This document shows positions 48,021 through 63,407 of a DNA stretch of 64,000 nt, in pieces; the stretch's first letter is position 1, and every line of letters begins with the position of its first letter. This stretch comes from Taeniopygia guttata (lineage: Eukaryota; Chordata; Aves; Passeriformes; Estrildidae): contig NC_133026.1 in NCBI RefSeq assembly GCF_048771995.1, positions 117,695,501-117,759,500 on the forward strand. The letters are read 5' to 3'. The position numbers and the translations under genes were made by a program. The notes beneath the pieces were generated by a model. The model worked only from the letters and a program-made list of their open reading frames with translations, was not told the DNA's origin and ran no database searches.

Positions 48021-48479
48021 GTCCCAGAAGAAATATTTGAAACCTGCTAATGCAAATGGACTTTGAACAACATTCCCCACACTGCCCACTCCTACAAAGA
48101 GCTCTTTGTCTTATTCATGTCTTAATGTGTTTTTAAATCTTGTTAACCAGAAGTTTTTCTGTTTGGTGTTGCCTCTTCTTCCTCCATGCCAGTTTTTTGG
48201 GTTTTTTTTTGTGAGCATAGACTACTGGCAAAATCAAGATGATATGGTTCCTTTCCCTCATGCTTGAATTGGAGAAGTTAATAGTTTTATAAATTGAGTG
48301 AATACAGTGAGTACAGTATTTGACAGCAAAGTTCTACAAAAAAACATGTTAGCAAAAGTTTGATTAATTTTATTTATTGTAAAATATTATTCTAACTTGG
48401 GTTAGTTGGTTGTTGGTTTTGTTTTGTTTAATCAATTATATCACACTTTTTAGTGCTTTTACAAAAGTAAACTAATTAG

Positions 48480-49005
48480 TTGTTGATGACACAAAAGTGG
48501 GAGGAGTGGCTGGTACTCCAGTGGGTTGTGCTGCCATGAGGGAGGACTTCAACAGGCTGGAGAAATGGGCCAAGGGGAACCCAAGAAAGGTCACCAAGGG
48601 AAAGCACAGAGCCTGGCCCGTGGGGAGAAACAACCCCAGGCAGCAGCAAAGACCAGCTGGAAAGTAGCTTGGCAGAAAATGATATGGAGGTGGACACCAA
48701 ACTGTCCAGTGTAGTAGCAAGGAAAGCAAATGGAATCCAGGACTGCCTTAGAGGAATATTGCCAATTGTAGACGAAGATCCTGCTCTTTTTATTCAGCAC
48801 TGGTGAGGCCACACCTGGAGTGCTGGTGTCCAGCCCTGAGCTCTTCAGTACAAGACAGGGGCATATCAGAGAGAGACCATCTAAGGGCTGTCAAGATGAT
48901 GAAGGGACTCTCTCCCTTCTTAAAAGAGAAGTGTCTCTCTTTTAAGGAGTAGTTGAGAGAGCTGGGACTGTCCAGTCTGGAGAAGAGAAAGCTCAGGTGT
49001 TTGCT
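48480..49005 (+). repeat. CR1 LINE, end of reverse transcriptase and 3'UTR
   Basis: Sense CR1: GATGACACAAAAGTGGGAGG (coding for the DDTKxGG-like segment), CAGGCTGGAGAAATGGGCCA, GTGAGGCCACACCTGGAGTG, GACTGTCCAGTCTGGAGAAG. The frame is broken. Confidence 0.85.
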
Positions 49006-49079
49006 TCCAATGAAACCAAAATTATGACTTCAGTTCTCTTATAAGAAAAATGACACAAAATGTTGTTAGGAAGAAACGA

Positions 49080-49718
49080 GATTTATTGTGTAAAATATGT
49101 CTGAAATAACTTGTTCCAATTAATTTCAATTTGGGGTTTATGTTTTCAAAGGTAGAAAATATAAGATTCTCAAAAACATGGAGCAGAGCAAGTAGGGGAA
49201 TGGGAGTTGTGGAGAATGTTACTCCTTCCTGCTTAGGGGAAGACTCTTTACACTGTTGCCTGTTCCAGCATGGGCTTCCCATGAAGTCAAAGCCTCTTTC
49301 AAGTACATCCACAGGTGTCTGTCTGCTCCAGCATGGACTTCCATGGGCTGTAGGGACACATCTTGACTTACTATGGTCTTCACTATAGAATGCAGGGGAA
49401 TCTCTGCCCTGCTGCCTGGAGCCCCTCCTCCTCTTACTCCCCCTCCTTCTTCTCTGACCTGGGGGTCTGCAGTGTTTTTTCTCTTCCATATTCTCACTTC
49501 TATTTCCTAGCTGCTTGTGTTACACAAGTGGTTTTCCCCCTTTCTTAAATCTGTTATCCTGAGGTGCTACTACCATTACTGATGGGTTTGGCTAGTGGTG
49601 GGTCTGTCTTGGAGCTGGCTGGCATTGCCTCTATCAGACATGAAGGGAACTTCTAGCAGCTTCTCACCTAGTATGAAGAAGCCACCCTTCTATCCTACAC
49701 CTGCTACCTGTCCTGCCA
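49080..49718 (-). mobile_element. Avian ERVL-type LTR fragment, antisense
   Basis: It matches a common avian ERVL LTR read backward: GGGAATGGGAGTTGTGG, repeated TGCTCCAGCATGG units at about 49260-49345, CTATGGTCTTCAC, GCAGGGGAATCTCTGCCCTG, CCCTTTCTTAAATCTGTTAT, then GGGTCTGTCTTGGAGCTGGC. Part of the family's unit repeats is missing. The end nearest 49080 is uncertain, and no target duplication was found. Confidence 0.75.
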
Positions 49719-50070
49719 GGTGGGTCTGTCCTTTGAGGTTGTCAAGGCTCTGGCTGCTAGGGACATCTGTGAGCTGCAGAGCCAGGGTAGGGCTGGGAAT
49801 GCCTGTGGTGGGCTTTGGCCCTATGACATCCTAGGGGATGGGTCACAATGGGGCTGGTTTTCAGGGCCTGGGCCAGAGGTAAGCATGTGACGGGAGGCTG
49901 GGCAAGACCTGGGACAGAAATGTGGATTCTCACCCTGCATCAAGAATGCAAGCCCCTGCCAGCAGCCTCACCCCTTCTCCTTCCTTCTCCCAGCTCCATG
50001 CAGCTCGCATACCTGCTCCCTGCTCCTTCCCAGATGCACTTGACCCTTTCTCTCTCTCCTCATCCAGGCC

Positions 50071-50358
50071 ATGGCTGCCCGAGTGTTCTTTAAAGTGGTG
50101 CGAAACATCATCATCCAGCACCTGCAGATGGTCAACAGGGAGCTGGATGAGGCCACACGTGAGCGCATGTGGCAGCGTGAGGAAATGCTGAGACAGGAGA
50201 TGACTCGGCTGCTGCAGGAACTGGAGCAGAATGACATGGCCGAGAGACACCCGCTCTTCACTGCCATGCTGCAGTGGCAGAGCTGGGCTGTAGCCATTGT
50301 TGTGCTCTTGGGGCTGTGGTGGTGGCTCCAATATTTGAAAAATAATATAGAATTGTAG
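50071..50358 (+). pseudogene. Truncated ITPRIPL1-like N-terminal exon
   Basis: The frame begins MAARVFFKVVRNIIIQHLQM and continues with VNRELDEATRERMWQREEML, RQEMTRLLQELEQNDMAER, then a membrane helix around WAVAIVVLLGLWWWLQYL. This is the N-terminus (helix, coiled coil, transmembrane) of bird inositol trisphosphate receptor-interacting protein-like 1 proteins, which normally run to about 500 residues with a nucleotidyltransferase-like (Mab-21) domain. Here everything after the membrane helix is replaced by a CR1, whose bases supply the last few codons and the stop. A pyrimidine-rich acceptor (TCTCTCTCCTCATCCAG) ends just before GCCATGG, so it is a genomic copy with its intron edge, not a processed copy. 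There are no stops within the kept part. Confidence 0.7.
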
Positions 50359-51270
50359 AATCCTAGAATGGTTTGGTTGAAGGGACCTTAAAGATTCATT
50401 TAATGATCATCTCATTCTAACTCCCCTTCCATGGGCAAGGACATCTTCCAGCAGACTATGTAAATGCCGCATCCAATCTGGCCTTGAACACTTCCAGGGA
50501 TGAGGCATCCATAAATTCTCTGGGCAACCATTAACCACTATTCCAGTACCTCACCACCCTCACAAAGAAGAATTTCTTCCTAATGACTAATCCAAAGCTA
50601 CCTTCCTTCAGCTTAAAGCCATTCTCCCTTGTCCTATCACAGCATACCCTTGTAAAAAGTCCATCTCTGTTCTTGTAGGCCTGTTTAGGTGGTGGGAGGG
50701 TGCTGTAAAGTCTCCCCGGAGCCTCTCCAGGTTGAACAACCCCAGCTTTCTCAACCTGACTTCATAGGAGAGGTACTCCAGCCCTGTAATCAACTTAGTG
50801 GCCTTCCTCTGAACACATTCCAACAGATCCATGCTTTTTTTATTTTAGGGGCCCCAGACCTGGACATAAGTACTCCAGGTGGGGTCTCATGAGAGTGGAA
50901 TAGATGGGAAGAATCACCTCCCTTGACCTGCTGGCCACACTTACCTTGATGGGAGTCCAGTACACAATTGGGCTTTCTGGGCTGTGAGTGGACACTGCTG
51001 AGACATGTCAGGCTACTTCTCCTTTCTCAGCCCAGCCCATACTTGTGCTTGGGATCCCTCTTACCCGGGTGCAGGACCTTGCACCTGGCCTTGCTGAGCT
51101 TCAGAAAGTTTGCATGGGCCTACCTATGAAGCCTATCAAGGTCCCTGTGGTATTGCTCCTGTCCAGCATGTTACCACACCACACAGCTTGGTGTTGTCAG
51201 TAAGCTTGCTGAAGGGACACTTGATCCTATTATCCAACAAAGATGTTAAACTGACTGGTCCCAGTAGTGA
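50345..51270 (-). repeat. CR1 LINE that truncates the ITPRIPL1-like exon
   Basis: It starts with the reversed 3' tail (AGAATTGTAGAATCCTAGAA), then GGTTTGGTTGAAGGGACCTT, TGAACACTTCCAGGGATGAG, AAGAATTTCTTCCTAATGAC, GGTTGAACAACCCCAGCTTT, GGTGCAGGACCTTGCACCTG and AAGATGTTAAACTGACTGGT. About 0.9 kb, one of the longer CR1s here. From 51.3 to 52.8 kb I see no gene. Confidence 0.9.
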
Positions 51271-52800
51271 TATCTATGTCTATATAAAGCCCATTCAGCC
51301 CTAATACTAATAAATGGAATAAAGTCATGAATGTTCCAGGAATGTTTGGCTGCTGCATATTCTATTCCTTAGCTTACACACTATTTTTAGACAAAAATTC
51401 TACCATAAAACCAAAAGGTTATTATTGATGCTCAAGACTTTGGCTTCTAAATTTGTACTGAGTACAAATTAATTTTGGATGTTAGGAACTATCTTATTCA
51501 GACTTCTAAGGGACCAAATTATATAAGTATCTATAAAAATGGAGAATTAGCAGTGTTATCATCCTCCTATGCACACTTCATGTGTTTGAAAATATTGTCT
51601 GTAGACCTGAAGCCACCATCTCAAACTCCCATCTCATATCAACATGAACACATAGCATTTTGTTCCCACATCCTAAGAAAGGTGGGGAGAAAAGAATGGG
51701 ATTTTATACTCTTTTGGCTTGAAATTATTTAAATTTCATTGCAGGGCATAGGTTACTTTCTTGTTTTACTTGATCACAATATCTTTTTCCTAAAGCCAAG
51801 AACACTTACACATTGCTCTGCTTTCCCTATTTTCCATGCACAGTACAGTGGTTCTACATTTATTTAGCAACAATACTGAGCCCTCTGCAAAAGTTTGCTC
51901 TAAATTCAGAACAGGAGAAAAGTCTACATTTCATGTTGCCTTCCTTTTGCAAGATTAATTCACATCCTTAGATCTCCTTTTAGAAAGCTAACAAATTATG
52001 TTAGGAGAAAAAAGTCTTTAATGGAGAAGCATTGCATTCAAAAGAACATACATCATTGACAGAGACCAGAGTTCAATTCTTTGGCTCATTTTCTTTAGCA
52101 GCACAAACAAGAGATCTACACATCTTTTTTCCTGTTAGAAGCAAAACCTGGTGCTCTACACAGCTGGACAACTTGACAATCCCTGTCAAAGGATTTCAGA
52201 GAAAAATGAAAGGCTTTAATGTTTATGAGGAGTAAACAAATACCTTGAAATTATTGAAATTAAAAAACACCAAGACACACCAATGAAACATAAGGGAAGA
52301 AAGAGAAAGTTCAACTACCTTTAAAGAGACTGCCTTTCAATAGAGCAAGTTCAGTCTGAGGTTAAGATCTATATTTGTTATCATTTGATCCTTCTAGGAC
52401 TTCAAATAAAATAAAAGTTTTTATCCTATTAAACCATGATTGCCTGGTTACAACTACTATAACCTCACAAGTTGTTAAATTTTTCAAGTTTGTTTTCTGC
52501 AGCCCAAGCAGTATGCAGGCTGGCAAGCAAAACTCTTAATGTAAAACAAGGAAGTTGAAGCCTTAGAGAAATTCTTCTGTTTATGCAATGTACTACTACA
52601 GCTAATTTCAGACTGAGATGGACAGACCTCTTCAAATCATCTGCACTACACACTTGCATGACCTGAACAGTTAAACAACTGGGATTGGAGCACCTCCAGT
52701 CACCAAAGACAATGAAGTGGCATCTCAGAGCTGCAGCATTAAAATCTGTTGGAGCCTGGAAACAAAGGTGAAGTCATTAGAAAAATATTTGTTTGTTAGG

Positions 52801-53504
52801 ACAAACTGTGGAGTTGCGTTATTTTATGTTCCGTTACGTTATATTATGTATGGGTCAGTTCTTTCTATTTTGTTCGAAATTGTATTTGGTATGTTCCACG
52901 TACCCCCTCCCCGGTTGGTTTGTTCCATCCCTTCCCGCCGTCCCACCCCCGTCCATCACCCATCACACCACCAAACCACTCCCTTATCTCCTCCCAGGAG
53001 CCCCACCAGTCATCCGGCGCCCCACCTCACCATCTAGAAGCTTCCATCCAGGGCGTCGGGTGATTGGGTGAAGGCCCGGGGCCCCTCCCCTACTCCTATT
53101 CCATTGGCCCTTCCCCAAAACCACTCCCCCACGGAGCCACCCACACCTTACCCCTATTGGCCAAAGTTCCCCCCGCCCCCCTACCCTATATAAACCCATG
53201 TCAGCCTTGTTCCAGTGCCTTCTCCGGCAGGCACTGCACGTTGCAGGTAGGTTCTCGTCAGTTCGTCTCCTCACGTTGAGGGCAATAAAGAGGATCATTT
53301 GCCCCCAGAGTTGGACAGCTTCTTTCTTCCTTTCCGCCATGAGGTCCCAGGTCCACTTCAGCCAGAAGGGTCAAGTACCCATCCAGAGCCTTCCAAAGCC
53401 CCTCAACATCGGCCCAGAGGAGGGCTCGGGGAACCTGCTCGCTCCCTCTGGAGCTAGAGCTAGGCCGGGAAAAACTTCATCTCGGAGGGAGTGCGGCAAC
53501 AAAC
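52801..53504 (+). mobile_element. Solo LTR with 6-bp target-site duplication
   Basis: The 692-bp LTR (52807-53498) starts TG and ends CA and is flanked by perfect ACAAAC copies (52801-52806 and 53499-53504). It has several ATTGG (inverted CCAAT) boxes in U3 (about 53063, 53102, 53155), TATATAAA at 53187-53194, and AATAAA at 53284-53289, all in order for sense transcription. A 6-bp duplication is typical of alpha- and betaretrovirus-like (ERVK) integrases. No internal genes remain. Confidence 0.9.
53187..53194 (+). promoter_or_regulatory. TATA box of the solo LTR
   Basis: TATATAAA in the LTR, about 90 bases before its AATAAA, giving a short R region. The promoter looks undamaged. Confidence 0.7.
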
Positions 53505-54554
53505 ACTTTATCTTTGTAGTATTTATTTTTTCTTTTAATGAACATTGTATCTTACCTCCAGCAGAGATGACAACGTAGATTTGGAAATGCAAAATTCTGT
53601 CTCCAAAGATGAGTGATAGGAAATAATTCAAAACATCAAGTTTTCACCATAGAGGAAATAACAGCTTGGCAGATTTTCTAATGATTCAGAAAGAATCCAA
53701 AGATGTATTGGTATCTCAGCATTATTTTGTGAAACATTGTATAGATATCTGAGTACTCACAGAGTCTTTATTTTTAAATAGGTGTAAAATGTTATTTATG
53801 TGTTATTTGTCCCCAGCTGATGATTTACATAAATATTTGTGTTAAACCATTTTTGCTACTCTCAGAGTTTTACCTAGATGTCCTAAGAAGAATTTTTGAA
53901 GTGGAAAAGGAAGAACTTCATACAAAGTTGGAATAATGAGAAGCTAGTTTGGAGCTTGTATCACCATATAAAATACATCTTGTTTAAGTTGAAACAGTAT
54001 CTGCCACTTTCTCCAGCTTTGTAGAACTCAAGACTGAAAATGCCTCCCTCAGAAACAGATACAAAATATTAGCTTAATTCTAACCTCAAATTATGTGAAT
54101 GCAACTTGTCTTCAGCTGGAAAAGAAAGTTCAGATGGTTGTAATTACTAAAGATTGCATGCCATTAGATGCAGGCACATAAATTAATTTCCTTTTATAAT
54201 AAAGCAATGCCACTGCTGTTGCACATAAGCCCTAAGGTAATCTGGGCTAGAGCAAACAGAAATTTACACAGGAAATGATACACAAATTTACATAGGAGTT
54301 GAATACATGCTTCAGTTGAAAATGAAGAGTTCTGAACACAATACATTTATAATCCCCTCAAAGGACTTAGCCATTTCCTATCTGTGATGATCTGAAGAGA
54401 AAAATGATGCAAATCAGAGTAAACATTCTTTGCTAACAGCATTATTACAAGTTGTTATTAAAGGTGGTAATGTCTGACAAACTAGACATGTATGACCTTT
54501 AGTGCATAAACCCTGTAATACTTATATATGCTTTATCATCTACAATTTCAAAAG

Positions 54555-54718
54555 GCTAATGATCAATCTTCTTATTTCATAGAGGGAAGCAGACACTAGC
54601 TCTGGCAAAAATGCCTTGCTAAAGTTTATGTGCTTTTGGTTTTTGAAAAGCCATGAAGAAAACCCCATTCTCCTGAGATGCAGTCCCATGACCTATCCAC
54701 TGGACCATACTACTTCCC
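54555..54718 (-). repeat. Ancient tRNA-derived SINE (amniote MIR type)
   Basis: On the minus strand it reads GGAAGTAGTATGGTCCAGTG then GATAGGTCATGGGACTGCAT and TCAGGAGAATGGGGTTTTC, the tRNA-like head of the amniote MIR family (GTATGGTCTAGTGGATAGAGCA in my memory). The later part (GCAAGGCATTT) fits loosely. It is heavily diverged and is not a tRNA gene. Confidence 0.6.
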
Positions 54719-55277
54719 AGAATACTGTCGTTTTCAGAAAGCCCTCTATGAAGCAATTTTTCATAATTAAAAACAAACCAAATGTCACAGCAAATATTTC
54801 ATATGTTAGAAGTTTCATCTGAGGGTCAAAATTAACCTTCCTAAATTACATATTTCCTTGTGGATATTATTCTGAGGCTCTGAAAAATAAAACTACAGCT
54901 CATAAAAATACACCCTGAGGAACAGGATACTTCATTAATTCCTTAAAGATTTAGCATAATTGTTTTTAACTCAAGTAAAATCTTTCAACTAACTGGATAC
55001 TTTCTGATGTCAGTTCTTCAAGACCTGACAAAAAAAGTTCTATGTGCATGCAATTAATCTTATATTTTATTACCCCATATTTTAATAATTTTCAACTCTT
55101 AGGGACTTGCACTTTAAAATTATGCTATCTCAGCTGTGTAGTATCTACATTTTTTTCTGGCTTTTTACTTTTTAAAGAATTTGTTTTTATCATTTTATCT
55201 TAGCTTAGTTTACAGGTATGATATACAAAATACCTTAGATTGGGATTTCAGTAAATATTTTAAATATAATAGTATCA

Positions 55278-55442
55278 TTAAGATTGGAAAGATCATTGCC
55301 CTTGCACTGCCATGTCCACAACTAAACCATGTCCCTAAGTGCCACACATACATGTCTTTCAAATACCGCCAGAGATGGTGACTCAGCCACTTCCTTGGGA
55401 AGCCAGTTCCACTGCTTGATCCCTCTCAGTGACAAGTTTTAA
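55278..55442 (-). repeat. CR1 LINE fragment
   Basis: Minus-orientation CR1: AAGATTGGAAAGATCATTG, AACCATGTCCCTAAGTGCCA, CGCCAGAGATGGTGACTCAG, CCACTTCCTTGGGAAGCCAG. Confidence 0.82.
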
Positions 55443-57622
55443 TGGTAAAATGAGAGTCTAGTTCTGATTTGGAATTTTTGGGGCACGGTCATAAAAATAG
55501 ATTAAATAAATAGCATATTTATCAAAGAGAAAGTAACATACCAAGCTGAATTCAAAACACTGACATAAAAAAAAAAAATCCAAAATTTAGCAAAAGGGTA
55601 AAAATAAGTAAGATGATTAATGTTTAATTACATTTACCATATTTTTAACCTTATAAACAAAATAGCAACATGTCAGCAATTAGCTTTACAGCTTGGATTC
55701 TTCAACTTTTCATAATCAACATTAAATAATCAACTGGCATTAGATTATTTAATGGAAGACTACTGTAGAAACACTGCATGTCTTGGGGCAATGTACTGCG
55801 CTGTGCAAGAGTGATCCTGTACCCAGGTTCATGGCAACCTTATAGTTTTTAATGCAAATATATCTGTCACACTGAAGTTACATGAAACACCGGACAAGTT
55901 AAGGTAAAAATCAAAATATCCAAAACCAGTTACAGTCTGAACTTTATAAAGGCACAAGTGATAGAAATGTAAGAATATTATGCTTCATTTACTAAGTATC
56001 AAGTTTAAAAGAGCTCATTCTATTTTAGATGAGCACATGTGCCCACACTGCCACCAAAGGCAAGGAAAACGCGAGAGTTCCTTGTCACATAGGGTCTGAA
56101 CAGGGCTAAGGCGAGATTTTCAAGGAACACCAAAGTTAGACAGTAAACAGAGCTCTTGTAACCAGGTCACAGATGTCTGTTATTTGAGTACTAGAATCAA
56201 AGATAATTTACGAAAAGCTCAAGGAATATTTCTTCTGTCCTGGCATGAATGTGAGGTAAGGAACAACTGAAGAACTTGTGACACTCCTCAAAAGCAAAAG
56301 CTTAAGGTCTTTTTATTAGCTTTTTATTAGCTCTTTCTGAAGCAAAAATATTTCTTGACTTGAGTGAGGCTGCTTGTAAGAGTAAAGATTACAGTTTGTG
56401 ACAAAACCCAGATACCTGTGGCTAATGGTGCCAGAAAGCGTTTTTGGGATTGAAACATATTCTAAAATTTGTCTTTCTTCAGTGTACTGAGCTTATTATT
56501 TTAAATTTCTGTTTAGTATAAACCTTCAGAAAGGCTCAGTCTCTAGTACTAGATACCTGATGTAAGAGATCCAGGCAAACACTAAACATTTACTAATGCC
56601 CATTTTCCCTCAGAGTAAGGGTTGAGGTTTTGAAAATCTCTGTGCTTCAGGATACAAATGGGATCTGCCAGATGCACTCATATTTAGGAAAAAAAAAATT
56701 ACCCTAATAAATAGCCTGATCACCTAATCAGATTTTTACAAGTGAGACAAGGGAATGAGGGAGGACTGTTTTGCCTCTCTCTAAAACTTTTGTGCACCTA
56801 AATCTTGAGTACAGTGCAGGTCTGGGTCCTGTCAAGGTCAAATTAGGATGTGGGATGTATGGAGGGCTAATAAAATTATCTAGTGGGTAAAGAAGCGGCT
56901 TTATAACAACAGCATAAAAAAGCTGAAACTTAATTTAGACAGAATGCTGAGGTGACGGTATGATGAAAGCTAATAAACATAAAGGTGGAGGGTAAAGCAA
57001 ACAAAATTGTTAATCCCTCCATGCCATGTTATTAGAACTACAAATACTCTAGAAAGCTACTAGATCCATTCAAAACACATTAAAAAGTGGCCAGGTTCAG
57101 GTACTCTCCCTTAGCAGCGATCCTGCAGCTGCCTTTAGAGATGGTCCATCAGCAGGATGTTTCCCATACCCCTCACCTTCTCTTGCCTATTTTTGTTTTA
57201 TGTAGGCTGGAGGACAGGACAACAGGGAAACAGAAACAGAAGTCAGTCTCTCACAGCTACATTACTCCATGCAGTAAATTTAAAAATGAAAAAGACAAGA
57301 AAAAACATTATGTCTGTTTTCTCGTTCGGGTTGCAACAGAAGCCAAGCCATTCAATCTTCAGGCAATACAATTAATTTATTGGAGCTGCCATTCCATTCC
57401 TTACCAAACATTTGAAGGAGACTTCAAAGGAGAAGCAGATCTGATAGGATAATGAAGCTATATATATAGGGTATCTGATAAAATAATCTTAGTCCCGGTA
57501 ATCACGGAAGAAATCTGAATGGCTTTTCTTCACAATAGGCAAGTCAGTATTCTATCAGGAATTTCATCATAGTCCTTCGTATTTGATTGTCACAAATACA
57601 CACGTATTTCTTTGGATTTTGG

Positions 57623-57701
57623 TATTAGTATGTATACATTATTTTTTAAAATAATGTATACATACTAATACTAACATGTATTAGTATGTATACATTATTT
57701 T
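57623..57701. repeat. Perfect 23-bp-arm palindrome plus a third arm copy
   Basis: Arms 57623-57645 and 57648-57670 are exact reverse complements around a TT spacer. The first arm's sequence recurs exactly at 57679-57701, so either plus-sense copy could pair with the middle arm. AT-rich, with the motif GTATGTATACATTATT. Confidence 0.95.
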
Positions 57702-58467
57702 AAAATGTAATTTGCATACATGAGAAAGGTGAGCGTACAAGTATGCTTGAAAAAAGAAAAACAGAACAGGATAGGGAAGTTCAAACACAATTCAGCATTT
57801 TCAGCATTCTGTAATTTTAGTTGGCAAATCCGTTAGATGAAGAAAATATTTGTGTTCATTAAGATTTTTATTTATTGAAATGAAAAAGGCACTCAGTATT
57901 TTGGAATGCATGCCTGTTTCAAGAAATCTTACCAAAGAGAACCCATTTGTATGTGCTTTAGTACTTACTGCATAACTTCAGCTGTCATCTACCTGATATG
58001 TGTCCCTCCTTTGCATAAACTAATTTCTAAATAAAAAGTAGGTGCAAATGGATGTATCTGAACAACATGTATTGTTCTCAAGAATACCCTTATTACTAAT
58101 ATTTTTGAAGTCTCACAACTGCTTGGTAGAATTAAGGCATCTATCCATTATGATTCTCCACTGTTCAGGATACACCTGTTTGTGAGCGTAGATGGGGATG
58201 ACTCCTTTGTGGTAATGGTCTTCAATGCATGTAATCTGATCTCAGAACTTGGAATAATGCTAACATTAAAAATGGCTGTTCAAAGACAAAGGTCCTGTTA
58301 TTCTGGTTCCTGAACACTGCAGAAAGGATCCTATGCAGGCAACAGGTACAGCCCCACATATATAACTTTAAACTGAGTTATAACACCATATGCTCAGCAA
58401 GTAACAAGACACGTAAGTCATTTGACAACTGTTCACATAAGCATTTCAACATCAGCATTCATATTGC

Positions 58468-58536
58468 TATAGTTTGTAAAACAACTTGGTATTTTAAATT
58501 AAGTATGTTATAGTTTGTAAAACAACTTGGTATTTT
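58468..58536. repeat. 28-bp direct duplication
   Basis: TATAGTTTGTAAAACAACTT plus GGTATTTT occurs at 58468-58495 and again at 58509-58536 with no mismatch. The surrounding 55.5-60.1 kb shows no gene. Confidence 0.95.
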
Positions 58537-60094
58537 TCATCTGTGACTAAAAACATTGTGTGTGAGCCTATGTGCAGAAAAATTCAGTTCACTACTATCA
58601 CAAACAAGGACAGTTTAAATACAGCCATAGACTAATATGAAATGAAAGTATTATTTTATATTTTAGGTAGATACAAGATGTGCAAAACTTTTGGATCATG
58701 TTATGCAAAGAGAATTCTACTAAGTAGCAATAGAGATACCTATTAAGAAATACAAGATATCTCACAAAAGCAGGGTGCTTCTTTGTGTAAACACACACTG
58801 AATGGGATAATGGCTGTGTGCTCAATATAAAGTCTTAAAGACCTGTGGAAGAAAATTAAGTAAGAAAAGTTGTTTACTGGCCAGGTACACTTGCTTTGTC
58901 TTCCTTGAACTTAAAAGGAATTGCTATGTATTACATACTGTGCTTTTTTTTTTACAGAAGGCTACTGGTGCAATTTCCAAGAAAATAAATACCTTATTAA
59001 AATACCACAGCTTTCTTCTCCTGACTTTCCACCACCACTATCAGGGCTGAAAGAAGAATGAAACTGTTCTACCAAATTGCACATCTGATAATTATCTCAA
59101 ATTTACTAGCTATGATTAAACCTATTTTTCCTATACAGCTGGATGCTGCTGTTTTAAAACTCTTGATGAACTTCTGCTTCAGGGTATCTGCATTTCCCTG
59201 TTGAATTACAAATTTTCATTGTATAACTTATATCTTAACTTCAAATCCACTGGAATCTGTTTGGATGAAAAGGCCTAAATGAGTAATAGCTATAAAAATT
59301 TCCAGACCAAAACAAAAACAAAATCTACATCAAGGCAGAGCTAAGGTTGAAAAGAAGACTCAGTTACTTAAGGTATAAAGCATAATGGCATATTGTATAA
59401 AGCATAAATTATCCCAAAAGTAAACATTCCAAAACCCCTAGGAAACTCAGGATTAAAGATGAAAACTTAAAAGGAATTCAAACATCTTGTATTATTGAAA
59501 TGCAGTACGAAAGCCGCCAAAACAAACTTAGATCAACCCTGCAGCAGCACTACATTGTAAACCAGAAATTATGATTAATGCATTTAGTATCTGTGGCCTG
59601 AAATTAGCCTAGTGCATGTTTCAAAGGCAATTTTTAATTTTGTTCCTTTATATGTAACAAGTAGTCACTTATGACAAGTAATAGAAGGTGAGCCGGAGAA
59701 AAATAATGGTATATAACCATGTTATAAATTCCACTGCAGAGCTGGTCAATAGTTGACTATTTAGAAATATAAAATGTCCATAATGAATGTGAAGCTATAA
59801 GCAAAATATTGTTGTACATTCATAAATGTTTCATTACTATGAAATAAACCATTTCTGGCTGAACCAGTAAACCTCAATCAGGAAAGGCTCCATTAAATTT
59901 AATAACTTGTTGAAAGATAAACAAGTGGGATTAAAATTCATAAAATTAAGCACAGATATTAAAATCTGAGAAATAAACTGCTTACACTACACAGGTTACC
60001 TATTTAATCTGCGCAGAGAGATTTTTTCCACAGAACAATAAGAAAAAGAGTAAGAGAAGATAAATGTTTGCCAAAAATATCAAGGCCCAAAACG

Positions 60095-60409
60095 CACATT
60101 TCGTTTCAAAATTCTTTTATTGCAGTTGGATAGTAGAGATAAATATCTAAGAGCAAAATCCAGTAAGTCACATTTATTTTCCTCTGGAACAATTCTGCAA
60201 ACTGGTTTTATCATAAAGAACAAAAAGTTGCACTACATTTTGGAACATTTTGTTCTTTAAAACTGGTCAGACAGGTGGGAAATATTAAAGTACTACAAAT
60301 TAAATGAATAATTTTCCACTTCAGCTTCATTTCCCAAACTGAACAAGTCCAAACAAAAGAAAATATGGTATTTTCTGCTTTGGAGATACATATCAACTGG
60401 TAATGCACT
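60095..60409 (-). other. COPS5: COPS5 3'UTR with poly(A) signal
   Basis: AATAAA on the minus strand at 60121-60116 gives a 3'UTR of about 310 bases. The cleavage point is estimated. Confidence 0.65.

Positions 60410-63407
<2,998 letters not shown>

Noticed and set aside
48472..48812. Short frames at 48.5-48.8 kb
   Set aside because: They are out-of-frame readings of a broken CR1 reverse-transcriptase end, not genes.
52717..53578. Plus-strand frames of 92-126 residues
   Set aside because: They fall inside or overlap the solo LTR and have no viral gene homology; LTR sequence explains them.
54616..54720. tRNA-like sequence
   Set aside because: It lacks a proper anticodon stem and intact A and B boxes and continues into SINE-like DNA, so it is a SINE relic.
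57623..57701. Palindrome as a microRNA hairpin
   Set aside because: The loop is only two bases and the arms are perfectly paired and almost pure AT, unlike a pre-miRNA.
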